NCBI GenBank assembly: GCA_039184335.1
Contig: JBCDBD010000018.1
Coordinates: forward strand, 1 to 64,000
DNA: 64,000 nucleotides
Reading direction: 5' to 3'
Origin: JBCDBD01 sp039184335
Lineage (GTDB): Bacteria; Bacteroidota; Bacteroidia; Flavobacteriales; Flavobacteriaceae
The notes under the pieces are model-generated. The model was not told where the DNA came from. It was given only the letters and a program-made list of their open reading frames with translations, and did not search any database. This document shows, one piece after another, positions 1 through 9,676 of the stretch (positions are counted from its first letter, which is position 1; the number at the start of each line of letters is the position of its first letter). Made by a program: the position numbers and the translations under genes.

Positions 1-718
1 TGGTTCTGCCTGTGTTCATTCGGCAAAACTGAATCAACTTTTACAAAACCGATTTCAAATCGAAAAATATTTCAATGAACGCTAGACCACTGTTTACGCT
101 ATCTCTGCCATTTTCCAAGTATCTTTACCGGACAATAGTGATTTGCTATATATATTAATAGGTATAAGACGAAACACCCAAACATATTGTCTTATGTATT
201 CTAATGCCCCCATTAAAACGGATTTTTCAGGCAATCTTTCCAAGCAGTGATTTCATTTGGCCCTGCAACAAGAAGTAGGTACGCTCCTCTGGCATATCAC
301 TTTTTCCAATTACCACTGTGGCAGTTGAATTTTATAAGCAATACGACCATGTCTTTAGACAGTAGCTTAAGGCAAACCTCAAAAGTGAATCAATACCGGC
401 TTGTACAATACACGACCACCTGTGTAGGCTCTTTATGGCTTCTTAAAGCTTAACATAGATTTTATATCAAAAAAAGGAAATACTCGAATCTTAATAAAAA
501 GGCTTCTATACAAAAAAAAGCACATAAAACTTAGATTCCACTTTTTTTTTAAGAATATCCAAAAAAATACTTCAAATTTTAAGGCCTCCACACTATATAA
601 TCCTCAGTTTGACACATTCATACATATATGATACAACTGTGAAATTTTATTAAAAATCCTTTGGATTATTAACATGAAATTATGATTTTAGCAGCTAGCT
701 AATTCAAATAATTTAAAA
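1..718. other. Gene-poor left end, intergenic
   Basis: No gene can be supported here. Bases 2-85 read open in one plus frame and end in TAG, which would fit the last 27 codons of a gene entering from the left, but the translation is not recognisable. A 39-codon minus frame (94-213) and a 68-codon plus frame (247-453) also show no family features. Bases 470-718 are very AT-rich and must hold the promoter of the SusC-like gene, but I find no exact TAnnTTTG box there. Confidence 0.5.
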
Positions 719-3700
719 ATGAGAACAAAACTTAATGGAATCTTAACGCTATTGCTGGCGTTTGTGGTGCATGTATCTTTTGCGCAGGACAAAGCGGTTT
801 CAGGTACGGTTACAGATTCAAACGGTTTGCCCCTACCCGGGGTCAACATCGTTGTTGAAGGTACTACCAATGGTACACAAACCGATTTTGATGGAAATTA
901 CTCAATCACGGCAAGCGCAGGTCAAACACTACTCTTTACCTACATTGGCCAGAAAGATGTCCGGCGTACGGTAGGTGCCGGGAACACTATCAGCGTACAA
1001 ATGGAAGAAGATGCCCAGGCTCTTGAAGAAGTGGTTGTCACAGCTCAGGGTATCCGAAGGGAAAAGAAAGCCCTTGGATATGCGGTCACTACCATTGGCA
1101 GTGACAACATCGAGCAGAAAGCCGATACCGACATCGGTAAAATTCTCCGTGGTAAAGCAGCTGGTGTGCGTATTACCGGTAGTGGTGGTGTTTCTGGTTC
1201 TGGTTCAAATATCATAATCAGGGGTACTTCGTCGATCACAGGTGGTAACCAACCTTTATTCGTAGTGGATGGTGTGCCTTTCGACGGATCTTCTGGATCG
1301 GCCAACTCTTCAAATGTCAACGGTTCTGGAAACTTCCAATCGGGTAACACGGCAAGCCGATTTGCTGACATTGACCCCAACAATATCGAGAGTGTAAGTA
1401 TCTTGAAAGGTTTGAGTGCAACGGCACTTTATGGTGGTGAAGGAAGGAACGGTGTAATCTTGATTACCACAAAATCTGGTGCCGGATCAAAGAAAAAATT
1501 AGAGATTACCGCAACACAATCTGTTTTCTTCAATGATATTGTACTTCCTGATTATCAGGATACCTGGGGGAACGGATTCCAGAACGTTTATGGCCCTTTC
1601 TTTAGTAACTGGGGTTCTAGATTTGATAGCCAAGCAACAATTCCAAATGCTTTTAGAACCATGACACTCAATAATTTTGGTGTCGAACCTTCCGCTCTTT
1701 TCCCAGATAGAACAGATTTGGATGCTGAAAATGTTCCTTACCGGGCATACGACAGTCAAGAAGCTTTCTTCAGAACGGGTACCATTAGTACTACTTCCTT
1801 AAATGCGTCTGGTGCTTTTGGGGACAAAGGCTTCTTTAATGCTTCTTATAGCCACACCAACGATCAAGGGTTTATTCCCAATAACAGCTTGAGAAGAAAT
1901 AATATTTCTATAGGAGGTTCATACAAATTTGACAACAATTTCTCGGTCACTGGTAAATTGAACTATGCAAGAACAGATATTAAATCTCCTTTCACAGATG
2001 CTTCCACAGGTAGTGACGTTACCATTTCCACTGCTGGTACTGGGGGTATCGCTTCTGTATGGAATATCCTTTACCTTCCACGTAGTGTGAATATTGACGA
2101 TCCTTTCCAGCATCCGATTACTGGTGAGAGCTTGTGGTACCGTGGCGGAAATGATAGGATGAACCCACGATGGGCTTTGGAAAACACCTTGGATTCCAAC
2201 GAGACCGACCGTGTTTTTGGTAACTTCAATGTGGGCTACCAAATCAACGACTGGATGAATCTCCGTTACAGGGTTGGTTTGGATAATCAAAACGTTCGAA
2301 ATGTGCGATCAATCAACAAAGGTGGTAACGATGGTATCCATCCTAATGGTTATCTTCAGATTTCCACTGAGCGATTTACCATTTGGGATCACTCCCTTCT
2401 TTTAGGTATCGACAAACAACTTACCGAGAAAATGAGTTTAGAGGGCACTGTGGGTGCTACCACACAGCGAAGGGTCTTTCAACGTGATGGTGTAGAAGGT
2501 AGAGATCAAATTGTTTTTGGAATCCAAAACTTGAGCAATTATGTCAATTCCAGTGCAATCATAGAAGGAACGTTATTTCCAGGAAATACGGCTGCTTACC
2601 AACGCTTCACCGAAGAGAACAATGTGGCATTGTATACGTCTGCCACCTTGGGCTATGGCGGATATCTTTACCTCAACGGGTCTATTCGTAATGAATGGGA
2701 CTCTACCTTGGAAAAAGACAACCGTTCACAGATATCTCCTGGAGTAAGTTTGTCTTTTGTGCCTACTTCAGCGTTTGAAAGCATCAAATCACAGAATTTC
2801 CTCAACTTCTTAAAAGTGAGATTAGGGTATGGTACTTCACCTGGCTTCCCAGGCCCATACAATACCAGAAATATTTTAGCATTGACGCCAAACGCTTTCC
2901 AAACGCCAGGCGGTCAAGGTACCACTACCACAAGTGTTTCCAATTTCTTGGCCAACCCAGATTTGGAACCTGAGCTCTCGAAAGAATTTGAAGCTGGTAT
3001 CGAAGCGAGAATGTTTGACAATAGGTTAGGCTTTGAAGTAACGTACTACTATAGGGACACTGAAGATCAGATTATTCAAAGACCCCTTGCTCCAGAATCA
3101 GGATTTACGAGTACTTTTACCAATGTAGGTAACGTCATCAATGAAGGTCTAGAGATTACTTTTGATACCACTCCGCTCCGGGCTAAAGATTTCGATTGGA
3201 CGGTTTCTGGTAGTTATACTGTTAATGAAAGTACTGTTGAAGGACTGGACGATGGGGAACAAGTGCTCTACGGTGGTATTTTTGCCACTCCAAGAAACGC
3301 CGCCATCAACGATCAGCCTCTAGGGGTTATTGTAGGGCAGCAATTCTTGAGGGATGATAATGGAAATATCTTGGTAGATGAAAATGGATACTGGCTTCAA
3401 GATCCAGAAAATGGAATTATCGGAGATCCAAATCCAGACTGGTTCATGACCATCAACAATGGTATCCGATGGAAAAACCTTCAATTTAATATGCAATGGG
3501 AATATCAGCAAGGTGGTGATATCTATGCAACGACTGTTGGAGCTTTAATCGGTAGGGGACTTACTGAAAGTACCGATTTTGACCGTACGCAGAGTATCAT
3601 CCTCCCAGGGGTTAGACAGGCTACTGGACAGCCAAATGACATACAACTTACGGCTACAGAGGCTTATTTTAACAATATCGGATTTGGTTTTGATGAGGCA

Positions 3701-3967
3701 CTGATTTATGATACGACCCACATCCGTCTTCGTGAGGCTTCCATTGGCTACAACATGCCTTCAAAATGGTTGGACAAGACTCCTTTGGGATCGCTCTCGT
3801 TCACCTTAGTCGGACAAAATCTGTTTGTAAAGGCTTTTAACATCCCAGACGATATCAATTACGATCCTGAATTGAATAGTTTAGGTGTCGGCAACTCGTT
3901 CGGTTTTGATTACTTGACCTCATGGAACTCGAGAAGATATGGTCTTTCCGTTAAAGCAACTTTCTAA
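719..3967 (+). CDS. SusC/RagA-family TonB-dependent outer membrane receptor
   Basis: This is an outer membrane transporter that, with a SusD-like lipoprotein, imports oligomeric nutrients using TonB energy. A signal peptide ends near residue 23 (SFAQ). Residues about 26-105 form the carboxypeptidase-D-like regulatory domain (VSGTVTDSNGLPLPGVNI), followed by LEEVVVTAQG and a plug domain with the typical IIIRGTSSITGGNQPLFVVDG block near 165-190. The rest is a beta-barrel ending in Phe. At 1082 residues it has the usual SusC length. The SusD gene starts 9 bases downstream, so the two are an operon. The substrate is not evident: no carbohydrate-active enzyme or dedicated regulator lies next to it, so a peptide or other oligomer is as likely as a glycan. 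Confidence 0.95.
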   Translation: MRTKLNGILTLLLAFVVHVSFAQDKAVSGTVTDSNGLPLPGVNIVVEGTTNGTQTDFDGNYSITASAGQTLLFTYIGQKDVRRTVGAGNTISVQMEEDAQALEEVVVTAQGIRREKKALGYAVTTIGSDNIEQKADTDIGKILRGKAAGVRITGSGGVSGSGSNIIIRGTSSITGGNQPLFVVDGVPFDGSSGSANSSNVNGSGNFQSGNTASRFADIDPNNIESVSILKGLSATALYGGEGRNGVILITTKSGAGSKKKLEITATQSVFFNDIVLPDYQDTWGNGFQNVYGPFFSNWGSRFDSQATIPNAFRTMTLNNFGVEPSALFPDRTDLDAENVPYRAYDSQEAFFRTGTISTTSLNASGAFGDKGFFNASYSHTNDQGFIPNNSLRRNNISIGGSYKFDNNFSVTGKLNYARTDIKSPFTDASTGSDVTISTAGTGGIASVWNILYLPRSVNIDDPFQHPITGESLWYRGGNDRMNPRWALENTLDSNETDRVFGNFNVGYQINDWMNLRYRVGLDNQNVRNVRSINKGGNDGIHPNGYLQISTERFTIWDHSLLLGIDKQLTEKMSLEGTVGATTQRRVFQRDGVEGRDQIVFGIQNLSNYVNSSAIIEGTLFPGNTAAYQRFTEENNVALYTSATLGYGGYLYLNGSIRNEWDSTLEKDNRSQISPGVSLSFVPTSAFESIKSQNFLNFLKVRLGYGTSPGFPGPYNTRNILALTPNAFQTPGGQGTTTTSVSNFLANPDLEPELSKEFEAGIEARMFDNRLGFEVTYYYRDTEDQIIQRPLAPESGFTSTFTNVGNVINEGLEITFDTTPLRAKDFDWTVSGSYTVNESTVEGLDDGEQVLYGGIFATPRNAAINDQPLGVIVGQQFLRDDNGNILVDENGYWLQDPENGIIGDPNPDWFMTINNGIRWKNLQFNMQWEYQQGGDIYATTVGALIGRGLTESTDFDRTQSIILPGVRQATGQPNDIQLTATEAYFNNIGFGFDEALIYDTTHIRLREASIGYNMPSKWLDKTPLGSLSFTLVGQNLFVKAFNIPDDINYDPELNSLGVGNSFGFDYLTSWNSRRYGLSVKATF

Positions 3968-3976
3968 AAAAAAAAG

Positions 3977-5656
3977 ATGAACAAAATGAAAATTATAAAA
4001 CGAATCACGTGGCTGTTTGCACTATTGATTGTTTCAATTTCGTGTGAGACCACAGAGTTGGGTATCTTAAATGACCCCAATGTATCATCACCAGATAATC
4101 TGGATGTTGACTTTACCTTGAACGCTATTCAGTTTAACTTTTCAGAGTTTTTTGAAGAAGCCACCAATGCAGGTGCTGAAACAGTACGCTTGGAATACAT
4201 GTTCAACCAATATGAGAACCGGTTTACCAACACCAATGCCAATCTTCAGAATACATGGTCGTTGGCATACGCCACGGTACTCCAGGACATTGAAACTTTA
4301 TTACCGATTACCGATACCAGTGATTTATATGTACATTCAGGTATCGCCAGAACCATTAAGGCCTATATACTTATGACCTTGGTTGATTTCTGGGGAGATG
4401 TTCCTCTTTCGGAATCATTCCAAGGGGGTGATGGAGTTATCTTCCCGACTGTGGATCCTGGGGAAGAGGTTTATGCAGTTGCGCTACAAGAATTGAATAC
4501 AGCCATAGCTGATTTCGCAAGGACTTCTGTTGGTACACCAGCACAGGATTTATTTTACGATGGGGATACCGATTCTTGGACACTATTGGCCAATACGCTT
4601 AAGTTGAAGTACTATTTGAATCTTAGGTTGACCAATCAAGCAGAAGCCGCTTCCGAAATCCAGGCTTTGATTTCTGGTGGCAATATCATTACAGACAGTG
4701 ACAATGATTTTGTTTGGAGCGCGGGAACCGCTGATTTACCCTTAAGTAAGCACCAATGGTATGTTGATGAGTATGAAGCTGCGACCCCTGGTGAATACAT
4801 GACCAATTACATGATGTGGGCCTTGGCTGTTGAGAAAGGCATTGATGATCCCAGGTTGCGGTATTATATCTATCGTCAGGTAGACGCATTCCCAACGGAT
4901 CCGGCTACATTGGATAATGAGATTGACTGTTGGAACGACCCAAGACCAGCTTCTTACGCTCCTATCGATGCAATATCGCCTGTTCCCCTACCTTTCTGTT
5001 CACTCTTCGATCGAGGAGATGGCTACTGGGGAAGAGATCATGCCGAAGCAGATGGTATTCCGCCTGACAATACCAAAAGGGCTACTTATGGCACATACCC
5101 TATTGGTGGTCGATTTGACGATAATGACGCTGAGCCAATATCTGCAGGAGATGGTTTGGATGGTGCAGGTATCTGGCCCATTATGATGAACTCTTTTGTA
5201 TATTTTATGAGAGCAGAGGCCGCACTTTTCCTCGCCACTTCAGATGACCCTAGAATGATGTTGGAGCAAGGAGTTCGTGAATCTATCGCAACAGTTACTG
5301 GTTTCTTGCCTAATCCTGGTGATTTTACGAACGTTCCTACGCAAGATGATATCGACGGTTACGTGGATGAAGTTCTCTCGCTCTATGATGCAGAGACATC
5401 CGATACCGGTAGAATGAATGTCATTGGAAAAGAATATTGGATTTCTTTGTTCGGAAGCGGTATTGAAGGGTACAATCTGTATAGAAGGACTGGAGCTCCC
5501 AACAATCTTCAGCCTACATTATTGGGTACTGGAAACTTCCCAAGAACGTTCCTTTACCCTGCTGTTAGTGTTGACAGAAACCAAAATATCCAACAAAAAG
5601 GAGATTTGACGGTACAGACATTCTGGGATAACAACCCGGCTGGTTTTATTCAATAA
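3977..5656 (+). CDS. SusD/RagB-family nutrient-binding outer membrane lipoprotein
   Basis: This is the surface lid partner of the SusC-like receptor upstream. The precursor has a short signal peptide with a lipobox ending in SISC near residue 23. The body matches the SusD-like family related to RagB (the SusD/RagB nutrient-binding type, SusD-like_2): an N-terminal NDPNVSSPDN segment, a helical TPR-like core with ILMTLVDFWGDVPLSE, and a C-terminal KEYWISLFGSGIEGYNLYRRTG block common in this branch. Length is 559 residues. Start choice is between ATG at 3977 and ATG at 3986; both leave an intact signal peptide. It is co-transcribed with the receptor (9-base gap) and with the following lipoprotein (15-base gap). 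Confidence 0.93.
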   Translation: MNKMKIIKRITWLFALLIVSISCETTELGILNDPNVSSPDNLDVDFTLNAIQFNFSEFFEEATNAGAETVRLEYMFNQYENRFTNTNANLQNTWSLAYATVLQDIETLLPITDTSDLYVHSGIARTIKAYILMTLVDFWGDVPLSESFQGGDGVIFPTVDPGEEVYAVALQELNTAIADFARTSVGTPAQDLFYDGDTDSWTLLANTLKLKYYLNLRLTNQAEAASEIQALISGGNIITDSDNDFVWSAGTADLPLSKHQWYVDEYEAATPGEYMTNYMMWALAVEKGIDDPRLRYYIYRQVDAFPTDPATLDNEIDCWNDPRPASYAPIDAISPVPLPFCSLFDRGDGYWGRDHAEADGIPPDNTKRATYGTYPIGGRFDDNDAEPISAGDGLDGAGIWPIMMNSFVYFMRAEAALFLATSDDPRMMLEQGVRESIATVTGFLPNPGDFTNVPTQDDIDGYVDEVLSLYDAETSDTGRMNVIGKEYWISLFGSGIEGYNLYRRTGAPNNLQPTLLGTGNFPRTFLYPAVSVDRNQNIQQKGDLTVQTFWDNNPAGFIQ

Positions 5657-5671
5657 TCAAAAAAAATTACA

Positions 5672-6619
5672 ATGAAAAGCAATTTTATTAAAGGAATGAT
5701 AACCCTAGTATCTTTGGGACTGTTCCTTACCTCATGCGAAGATGACGATAAATTACCAGTAGACTTTGATGACCTCAATGTGTCTGGTGCTCCATTTATC
5801 CAAATAATCAACCAAAGTGGTGACGCTTCTGTTGATTTGTTCAATCCTGCAGCTTCAAGCTGGACCCGTGAGTACCAAGTGGTCTCATTGGAAGATGGCG
5901 AAGATGTCACGAGAGTGGAACTCTATGTTTCCTATACGGACAATACCGTACCCGAAGGCACTACGATAATGGCCACTGCAGAGTCACTGTATCAGGCTTT
6001 TGATGCAAGTGTATTTTCAGATACCGGTATCTACCCTACTTTTTCAGTAGACTACAATGGTCAAGAAGTATTGGATTTATTAGGCCTTAATATAGCTGAC
6101 ATCGCAGGTACTGATGCTTTTAACTTTAGGTGGGACGTCATTACTGATAGAGGTACATTTACTGATGTAAGTGCCAACTTTGACAACCAATCTGCAGACC
6201 ATACCATTACGGCCACTGTAGTTTGTTTATTGGACGAGACCCTGTTTACCGGGATGTATCGGATAAACCAAGTAAATCCAGGGCCTTTTGGAAATACTTG
6301 GGAAGAAGATTTGGTCGTTGAAGTGACAGCCGTATCTTCTACCATCAGGGAATTCAGTGCTATATACCTACCGCAATTCGCCATCGGAAATGGCCCAGCT
6401 CCATTCCAGTTTGAACTGGTTTGCGATCAAGTGGTCATACCCAGTGCGCAAGGGAGTGGTCTTCAATGTGCGAATGGGATAACCTTTGGCCCTCCTGCAA
6501 CAGCTAATGCCATGTTCGACTTTACCGACGAGTCAATCATCACCATTAAGTTTACCGAAGATGAGGCTGGTGATTGTGGCCCTCCTGGCGAACCAACAAT
6601 TACGCTTACCAAAGTATAA
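5672..6619 (+). CDS. SusCD-associated lipoprotein of unknown fold
   Basis: This 315-residue protein begins with a lipoprotein signal (GLFLTSC, Cys22) followed by an acidic EDDDK stretch that fits outer membrane export in Bacteroidota. The body is beta-rich with no recognised catalytic motif; the C-terminal third has several Cys residues (VVCLL, ELVCDQ, LQCANG, GDCGPP) that could form disulfides. It lies 15 bases after the SusD-like gene and before a strong terminator, so it is the last gene of the operon. By position it resembles the accessory surface lipoproteins (SusE/SusF-like) that bind cargo for a SusCD pair, but that role is inferred from context only. Confidence 0.75.
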   Translation: MKSNFIKGMITLVSLGLFLTSCEDDDKLPVDFDDLNVSGAPFIQIINQSGDASVDLFNPAASSWTREYQVVSLEDGEDVTRVELYVSYTDNTVPEGTTIMATAESLYQAFDASVFSDTGIYPTFSVDYNGQEVLDLLGLNIADIAGTDAFNFRWDVITDRGTFTDVSANFDNQSADHTITATVVCLLDETLFTGMYRINQVNPGPFGNTWEEDLVVEVTAVSSTIREFSAIYLPQFAIGNGPAPFQFELVCDQVVIPSAQGSGLQCANGITFGPPATANAMFDFTDESIITIKFTEDEAGDCGPPGEPTITLTKV

Positions 6620-6644
6620 TAATCATCTTGATGATTTTAATTCT

Positions 6645-6671
6645 AAAAACCACCCAAAAGGGTGGTTTTTT
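6645..6671 (+). terminator. Rho-independent terminator of the SusCD operon
   Basis: An 11-base stem (AAAAACCACCC pairing with GGGTGGTTTTT) surrounds an AAAA loop and runs straight into a T tract. It sits 25 bases after the stop codon of the third operon gene. Confidence 0.88.
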
Positions 6672-6751
6672 AGTTTTTAAGTCATTGTATATATTGAATA
6701 TGTTATATGAAATGCGTAACTTATAACATGCTAACTTTTAATACCTTCACT

Positions 6752-7501
6752 ATGAAACGTATTCTTTTGCTTTTCGGTCTTTTTTGTTTGGGGTCGACAA
6801 CGGTATCTGCACAATTTGCAGGAACACCACAAGCCCAAAAATTTAGCTTGCCAGGTCAGATCAATACCTCGCAATACAATGCTACTAGACTTTCCAACTT
6901 GATTTTTGAAAGATTTTTAGATCAGAAAGAAAAGAAAAACCCAATAAATTTTGAGGACATCAAAGGTTCGCCTTACAGCCCTGCAGAATTTGTATCCGGT
7001 GACTTTTACTTATATGACGAAGCCCCTGTTACCTTACGCATGCGTTACAACATGTATGATGATGAGGTTGAGGTACTTGAAAACGATGGCAGGATCACTT
7101 CTTTTCTTAAGGTAGATAACACAGCGTTTAAAATAGATGGGGTAACCTTGCGACCCTATCGAATCATAGAAAAAGGAACCCAAAAAAGGGTCAATATGAT
7201 TGTTCTAAATGATGGTGACACGAAATTGTTGCTTAGAAGAAACGCAGTGCTGATTCCGGCAGAAAAGGCCACTAACCCCAATCAAATGGATCGTGCAGCA
7301 AAATTCGTTGCCAACGAGACATATTATCTAGTCAAAGACAATGAACTTCCAATGGAATTCACTGGTAAAAAGAAAGATTTGTTCACACTATTCCCCGAAA
7401 AAGCATCTGAGTTAAAAGATTACATCAAAACCAATAAGTTGAGTCTCAAAAATAATGGGGACCTTGTTCAGATTTTTGATTTTCTAAACGATAACACCTA
7501 A
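6752..7501 (+). CDS. Secreted protein of unknown function, paralog 1
   Basis: I do not recognise this family. The ATG at 6752 is chosen because it begins directly with a signal peptide (MKRILLLFGLFCLGSTTVSAQ); the reading frame extends upstream to 6707 but that extension spoils the signal. The mature protein is about 228 residues, mixed charge, without membrane segments. It is closely similar along its whole length to the protein at 8068-8799, sharing QINTSQYNATRLS, FLDQKEK, MRYNMYDDEVEV, SFLKVDNT, IPAEKA, NPNQMDRAAKFV and GKKKDLFTLFPEKA. The repeated D-D-E and basic KKKD blocks are conserved but suggest no enzyme. It follows the SusCD terminator, so it has its own promoter. Confidence 0.8.
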   Translation: MKRILLLFGLFCLGSTTVSAQFAGTPQAQKFSLPGQINTSQYNATRLSNLIFERFLDQKEKKNPINFEDIKGSPYSPAEFVSGDFYLYDEAPVTLRMRYNMYDDEVEVLENDGRITSFLKVDNTAFKIDGVTLRPYRIIEKGTQKRVNMIVLNDGDTKLLLRRNAVLIPAEKATNPNQMDRAAKFVANETYYLVKDNELPMEFTGKKKDLFTLFPEKASELKDYIKTNKLSLKNNGDLVQIFDFLNDNT

Positions 7502-8067
7502 ATAAGTTCCCTTAACATATTCAAATTGATTATCTAAGTTTAAGGCAGCCCATATCTTATACTAGTAAATACACTACCTAGGCAAGAAAATAGCATTATG
7601 GTAGCAATCTATCGTTGAAACATTTTATGGTAATACTACATTTCACGAGCTTAAAGCAGATGTAATATAGACGGCAAAACCAGTTTTTCGTCATTGTCGA
7701 ATCATTTCAAGACGACAATATAAACACAGTAACCGTGAACTGAATATTGGCTGTATCACCCTATGCTTTTACATAGTAACGATTTTCAAAGCTTCTGGTT
7801 GGCAGCACTTTTTTTTCCAGAAATTGTGCATATTAGAAATAAAACAAGTATCCATTTTTATACTAAGGAGCAAATCAATGCCTAGAAATCGCTGTTAAAC
7901 CTAACTTTTGTCCACAGCTGCCTTTAGGGATATCTTTCTAGTAAATTGGTACGGTAATTTTTGTTGTAAACAACAAGTTTTAAACTATTTTTGTGTTTTA
8001 GGAGAGAAATCCATTTTATCATTAAAGGTAGCATTTAAACATAGCCATTTCAAATATCCATAAGCAT
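7502..8067. other. 566-base intergenic region between the two paralogs
   Basis: No open frame of note is present. The right end holds a promoter candidate (7961-7993) for the second paralog. The rest shows no recognisable RNA gene, gene remnant or transposon end. Confidence 0.5.
7961..7993 (+). promoter_or_regulatory. Predicted Bacteroidota promoter with overlapping inverted repeat
   Basis: The -7 box TATTTTTG (7986-7993) matches TAnnTTTG exactly, and a TTG at 7964-7966 lies 19 bases upstream, within the known 17-23 spacing. The -33 region is itself an inverted repeat, TTGTTGT-AA-ACAACAA (7961-7976), which could be a binding site for a dimeric regulator. The start codon of the downstream gene is 75 bases away. 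Confidence 0.6.
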
Positions 8068-8799
8068 ATGTCCCGAACCCTTGTTTTTTCCGTGTTATTA
8101 GTATTGACCATTTTGCCCACTGTTTTAAAGGCTCAACTGCGTGGTGACGCAGCCCAGATCAATACCTCACAATACAATGCCACTAGGCTTTCGCATTTGA
8201 TATTTAAAAATTTTCTAGATCAAAAGGAAAAATCCAATCCCATTAAATTTTCAGATATCAAGGGAACGCCCTATATGCCCGAAAATTTCGTGTTGGGCTC
8301 GTTTTCTATGAAAGACGAAAAACCCATAGTATTACTAATGCGATATAATATGTATGATGATGAAGTTGAGGTAAACGAAGGTGATGGGAGCATAACATCG
8401 TTCTTAAAAGTTGACAACACAGAATTCAATATACAGGGAAATACAATCAGACCCTACACAATTGAAAAAGACGGTATCCAAAAAAAGTCTAATTTTATTG
8501 TTTTGGCAGATGGAGCGAATGTATTGCTGTTACAACGAAAAGTGGTACTCATCCCAGCAGAAAAGGCGATAAATCCCAATCAAATGGACCGTGCGGCAAA
8601 GTTTGTTACCAACGAAAGGTTTTTTGTGGTCAAAGGCAACGACCTTCCACTGGAATTCTCTGGAAAAAAGAAAGACCTATTTACGCTTTTCCCTGAAAAG
8701 GCACCTGAACTAAAAGACTTTATTAAGACCAATAAGTTGAGTGTCAGAAATAATGAGCATCTTGTTCAGATATTCAATTACCTAAATGAAAACTCATAG
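8068..8799 (+). CDS. Secreted protein of unknown function, paralog 2
   Basis: The second copy of the family seen at 6752-7501; family not recognised. The 243-residue product starts with a signal peptide ending near KAQ (about residue 23). By eye about two thirds of positions match paralog 1, with the N-terminal QINTSQYNATRLS and C-terminal KKDLFTLFPEKA...LKDFIKTNKLS segments nearly identical. Differences cluster just after the signal peptide and in the middle (TIRPYTIEKDG). It is preceded by its own promoter candidate, so the two copies are separate transcription units and may be expressed under different conditions. Confidence 0.8.
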   Translation: MSRTLVFSVLLVLTILPTVLKAQLRGDAAQINTSQYNATRLSHLIFKNFLDQKEKSNPIKFSDIKGTPYMPENFVLGSFSMKDEKPIVLLMRYNMYDDEVEVNEGDGSITSFLKVDNTEFNIQGNTIRPYTIEKDGIQKKSNFIVLADGANVLLLQRKVVLIPAEKAINPNQMDRAAKFVTNERFFVVKGNDLPLEFSGKKKDLFTLFPEKAPELKDFIKTNKLSVRNNEHLVQIFNYLNENS

Positions 8800-8932
8800 A
8801 TAGGCCTTATAAGTACCACAATCAGCATGGCCCCCATAATCAATACCATTAAAGCGATAACCTAGGTATTGCACCATGGGTCACCATAGAAAAATTTTTA
8901 TATGTTCTGGTAGTTGTTTAGTAAGTTAGGGT

Positions 8933-9673
8933 ATGCAAAAAATGACCAAATGGGTTTACGGCATCAGGGCGATTATGGAAGCCATTAATGCTGAACAACC
9001 AATAAACAAGGTTTTTCTTCAAAGAGGGCTAAAGGGCGAACTCTTCAACAAATTGGAAACCATCATAAGAAAGAATGGTATTAGTGCTTCATACGTACCT
9101 TTGGAAAAATTGAACAAATTAAGCAAGAGTAACCATCAAGGAGCCATTGCCAATATTTCACCTGTAAAATTTCATGATTTCAGGGTTTTGATCGAACAAG
9201 TGCTTCAGCATGTTGAGGCCCCCTTGTTTTTACTTTTGGATCAAGTTTCTGACGTTCGAAATTTTGGGGCTATTATCAGAACTGCTGAATGTTCTGGTGT
9301 CAATGCAATAATTGTTCCTAAAAATGGTGCCGCACCTATCACAGATGATACCATAAAGACATCTGCCGGAGCAGCATTTAATATCCCCATTGCCAAGACA
9401 GATCACTTAAAAGATGCCATTTTTTACCTACAATCTTCGGGTATAAAAACAGTTGCCGCAACGGAAAAATCAGAACATGATATTTATTCTGTAAATTTCA
9501 ATCAACCTTTGGCCGTTATCATGGGAGCTGAAGACAGAGGCATTTCGCCTTCAATACTAGATGTGGTAGACTTTAGGGCAAAACTTCCGCTATTCGGTGA
9601 AATTGGCTCATTGAACGTATCTGTCGCTTGTGGCATATTTCTTTACGAAGCAGTTAGACAACGTATGGAATGA
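8933..9673 (+). CDS. rlmB: 23S rRNA (guanosine-2'-O-)-methyltransferase RlmB
   Basis: A SPOUT/TrmH-family enzyme that methylates the ribose of G2251 in 23S rRNA using S-adenosylmethionine. The N-terminal substrate-binding domain begins with WVYGIRAIMEAI and includes NHQGAIANI. The catalytic domain (about residues 95-246) shows the three family motifs: DQVSDVRNFGAIIRTAECSG (motif 1), AVIMGAEDRGIS (motif 2) and IGSLNVSVACGIFLYEAVRQR (motif 3, forming the knot). Length, 246 residues, is normal. Starts at 8933 and 8942 (MTKWVYG) are both possible. The neighbouring rhomboid gene ends three bases away on the other strand. Confidence 0.95.
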   Translation: MQKMTKWVYGIRAIMEAINAEQPINKVFLQRGLKGELFNKLETIIRKNGISASYVPLEKLNKLSKSNHQGAIANISPVKFHDFRVLIEQVLQHVEAPLFLLLDQVSDVRNFGAIIRTAECSGVNAIIVPKNGAAPITDDTIKTSAGAAFNIPIAKTDHLKDAIFYLQSSGIKTVAATEKSEHDIYSVNFNQPLAVIMGAEDRGISPSILDVVDFRAKLPLFGEIGSLNVSVACGIFLYEAVRQRME

Positions 9674-9676
9674 AAT

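Noticed and set aside
94..213. 39-codon minus-strand frame
   Set aside because: Too short and without recognisable family or start context; may be chance or a gene remnant.
247..453. 68-codon open frame in the left intergenic region
   Set aside because: No recognisable domain, signal or plausible composition; lies in AT-rich non-coding DNA.
6700..6729. Inverted repeat ATGTTAT...ATAACAT before the first secreted paralog
   Set aside because: Seven-base arms with a 16-base spacer in AT-rich DNA; easily chance.
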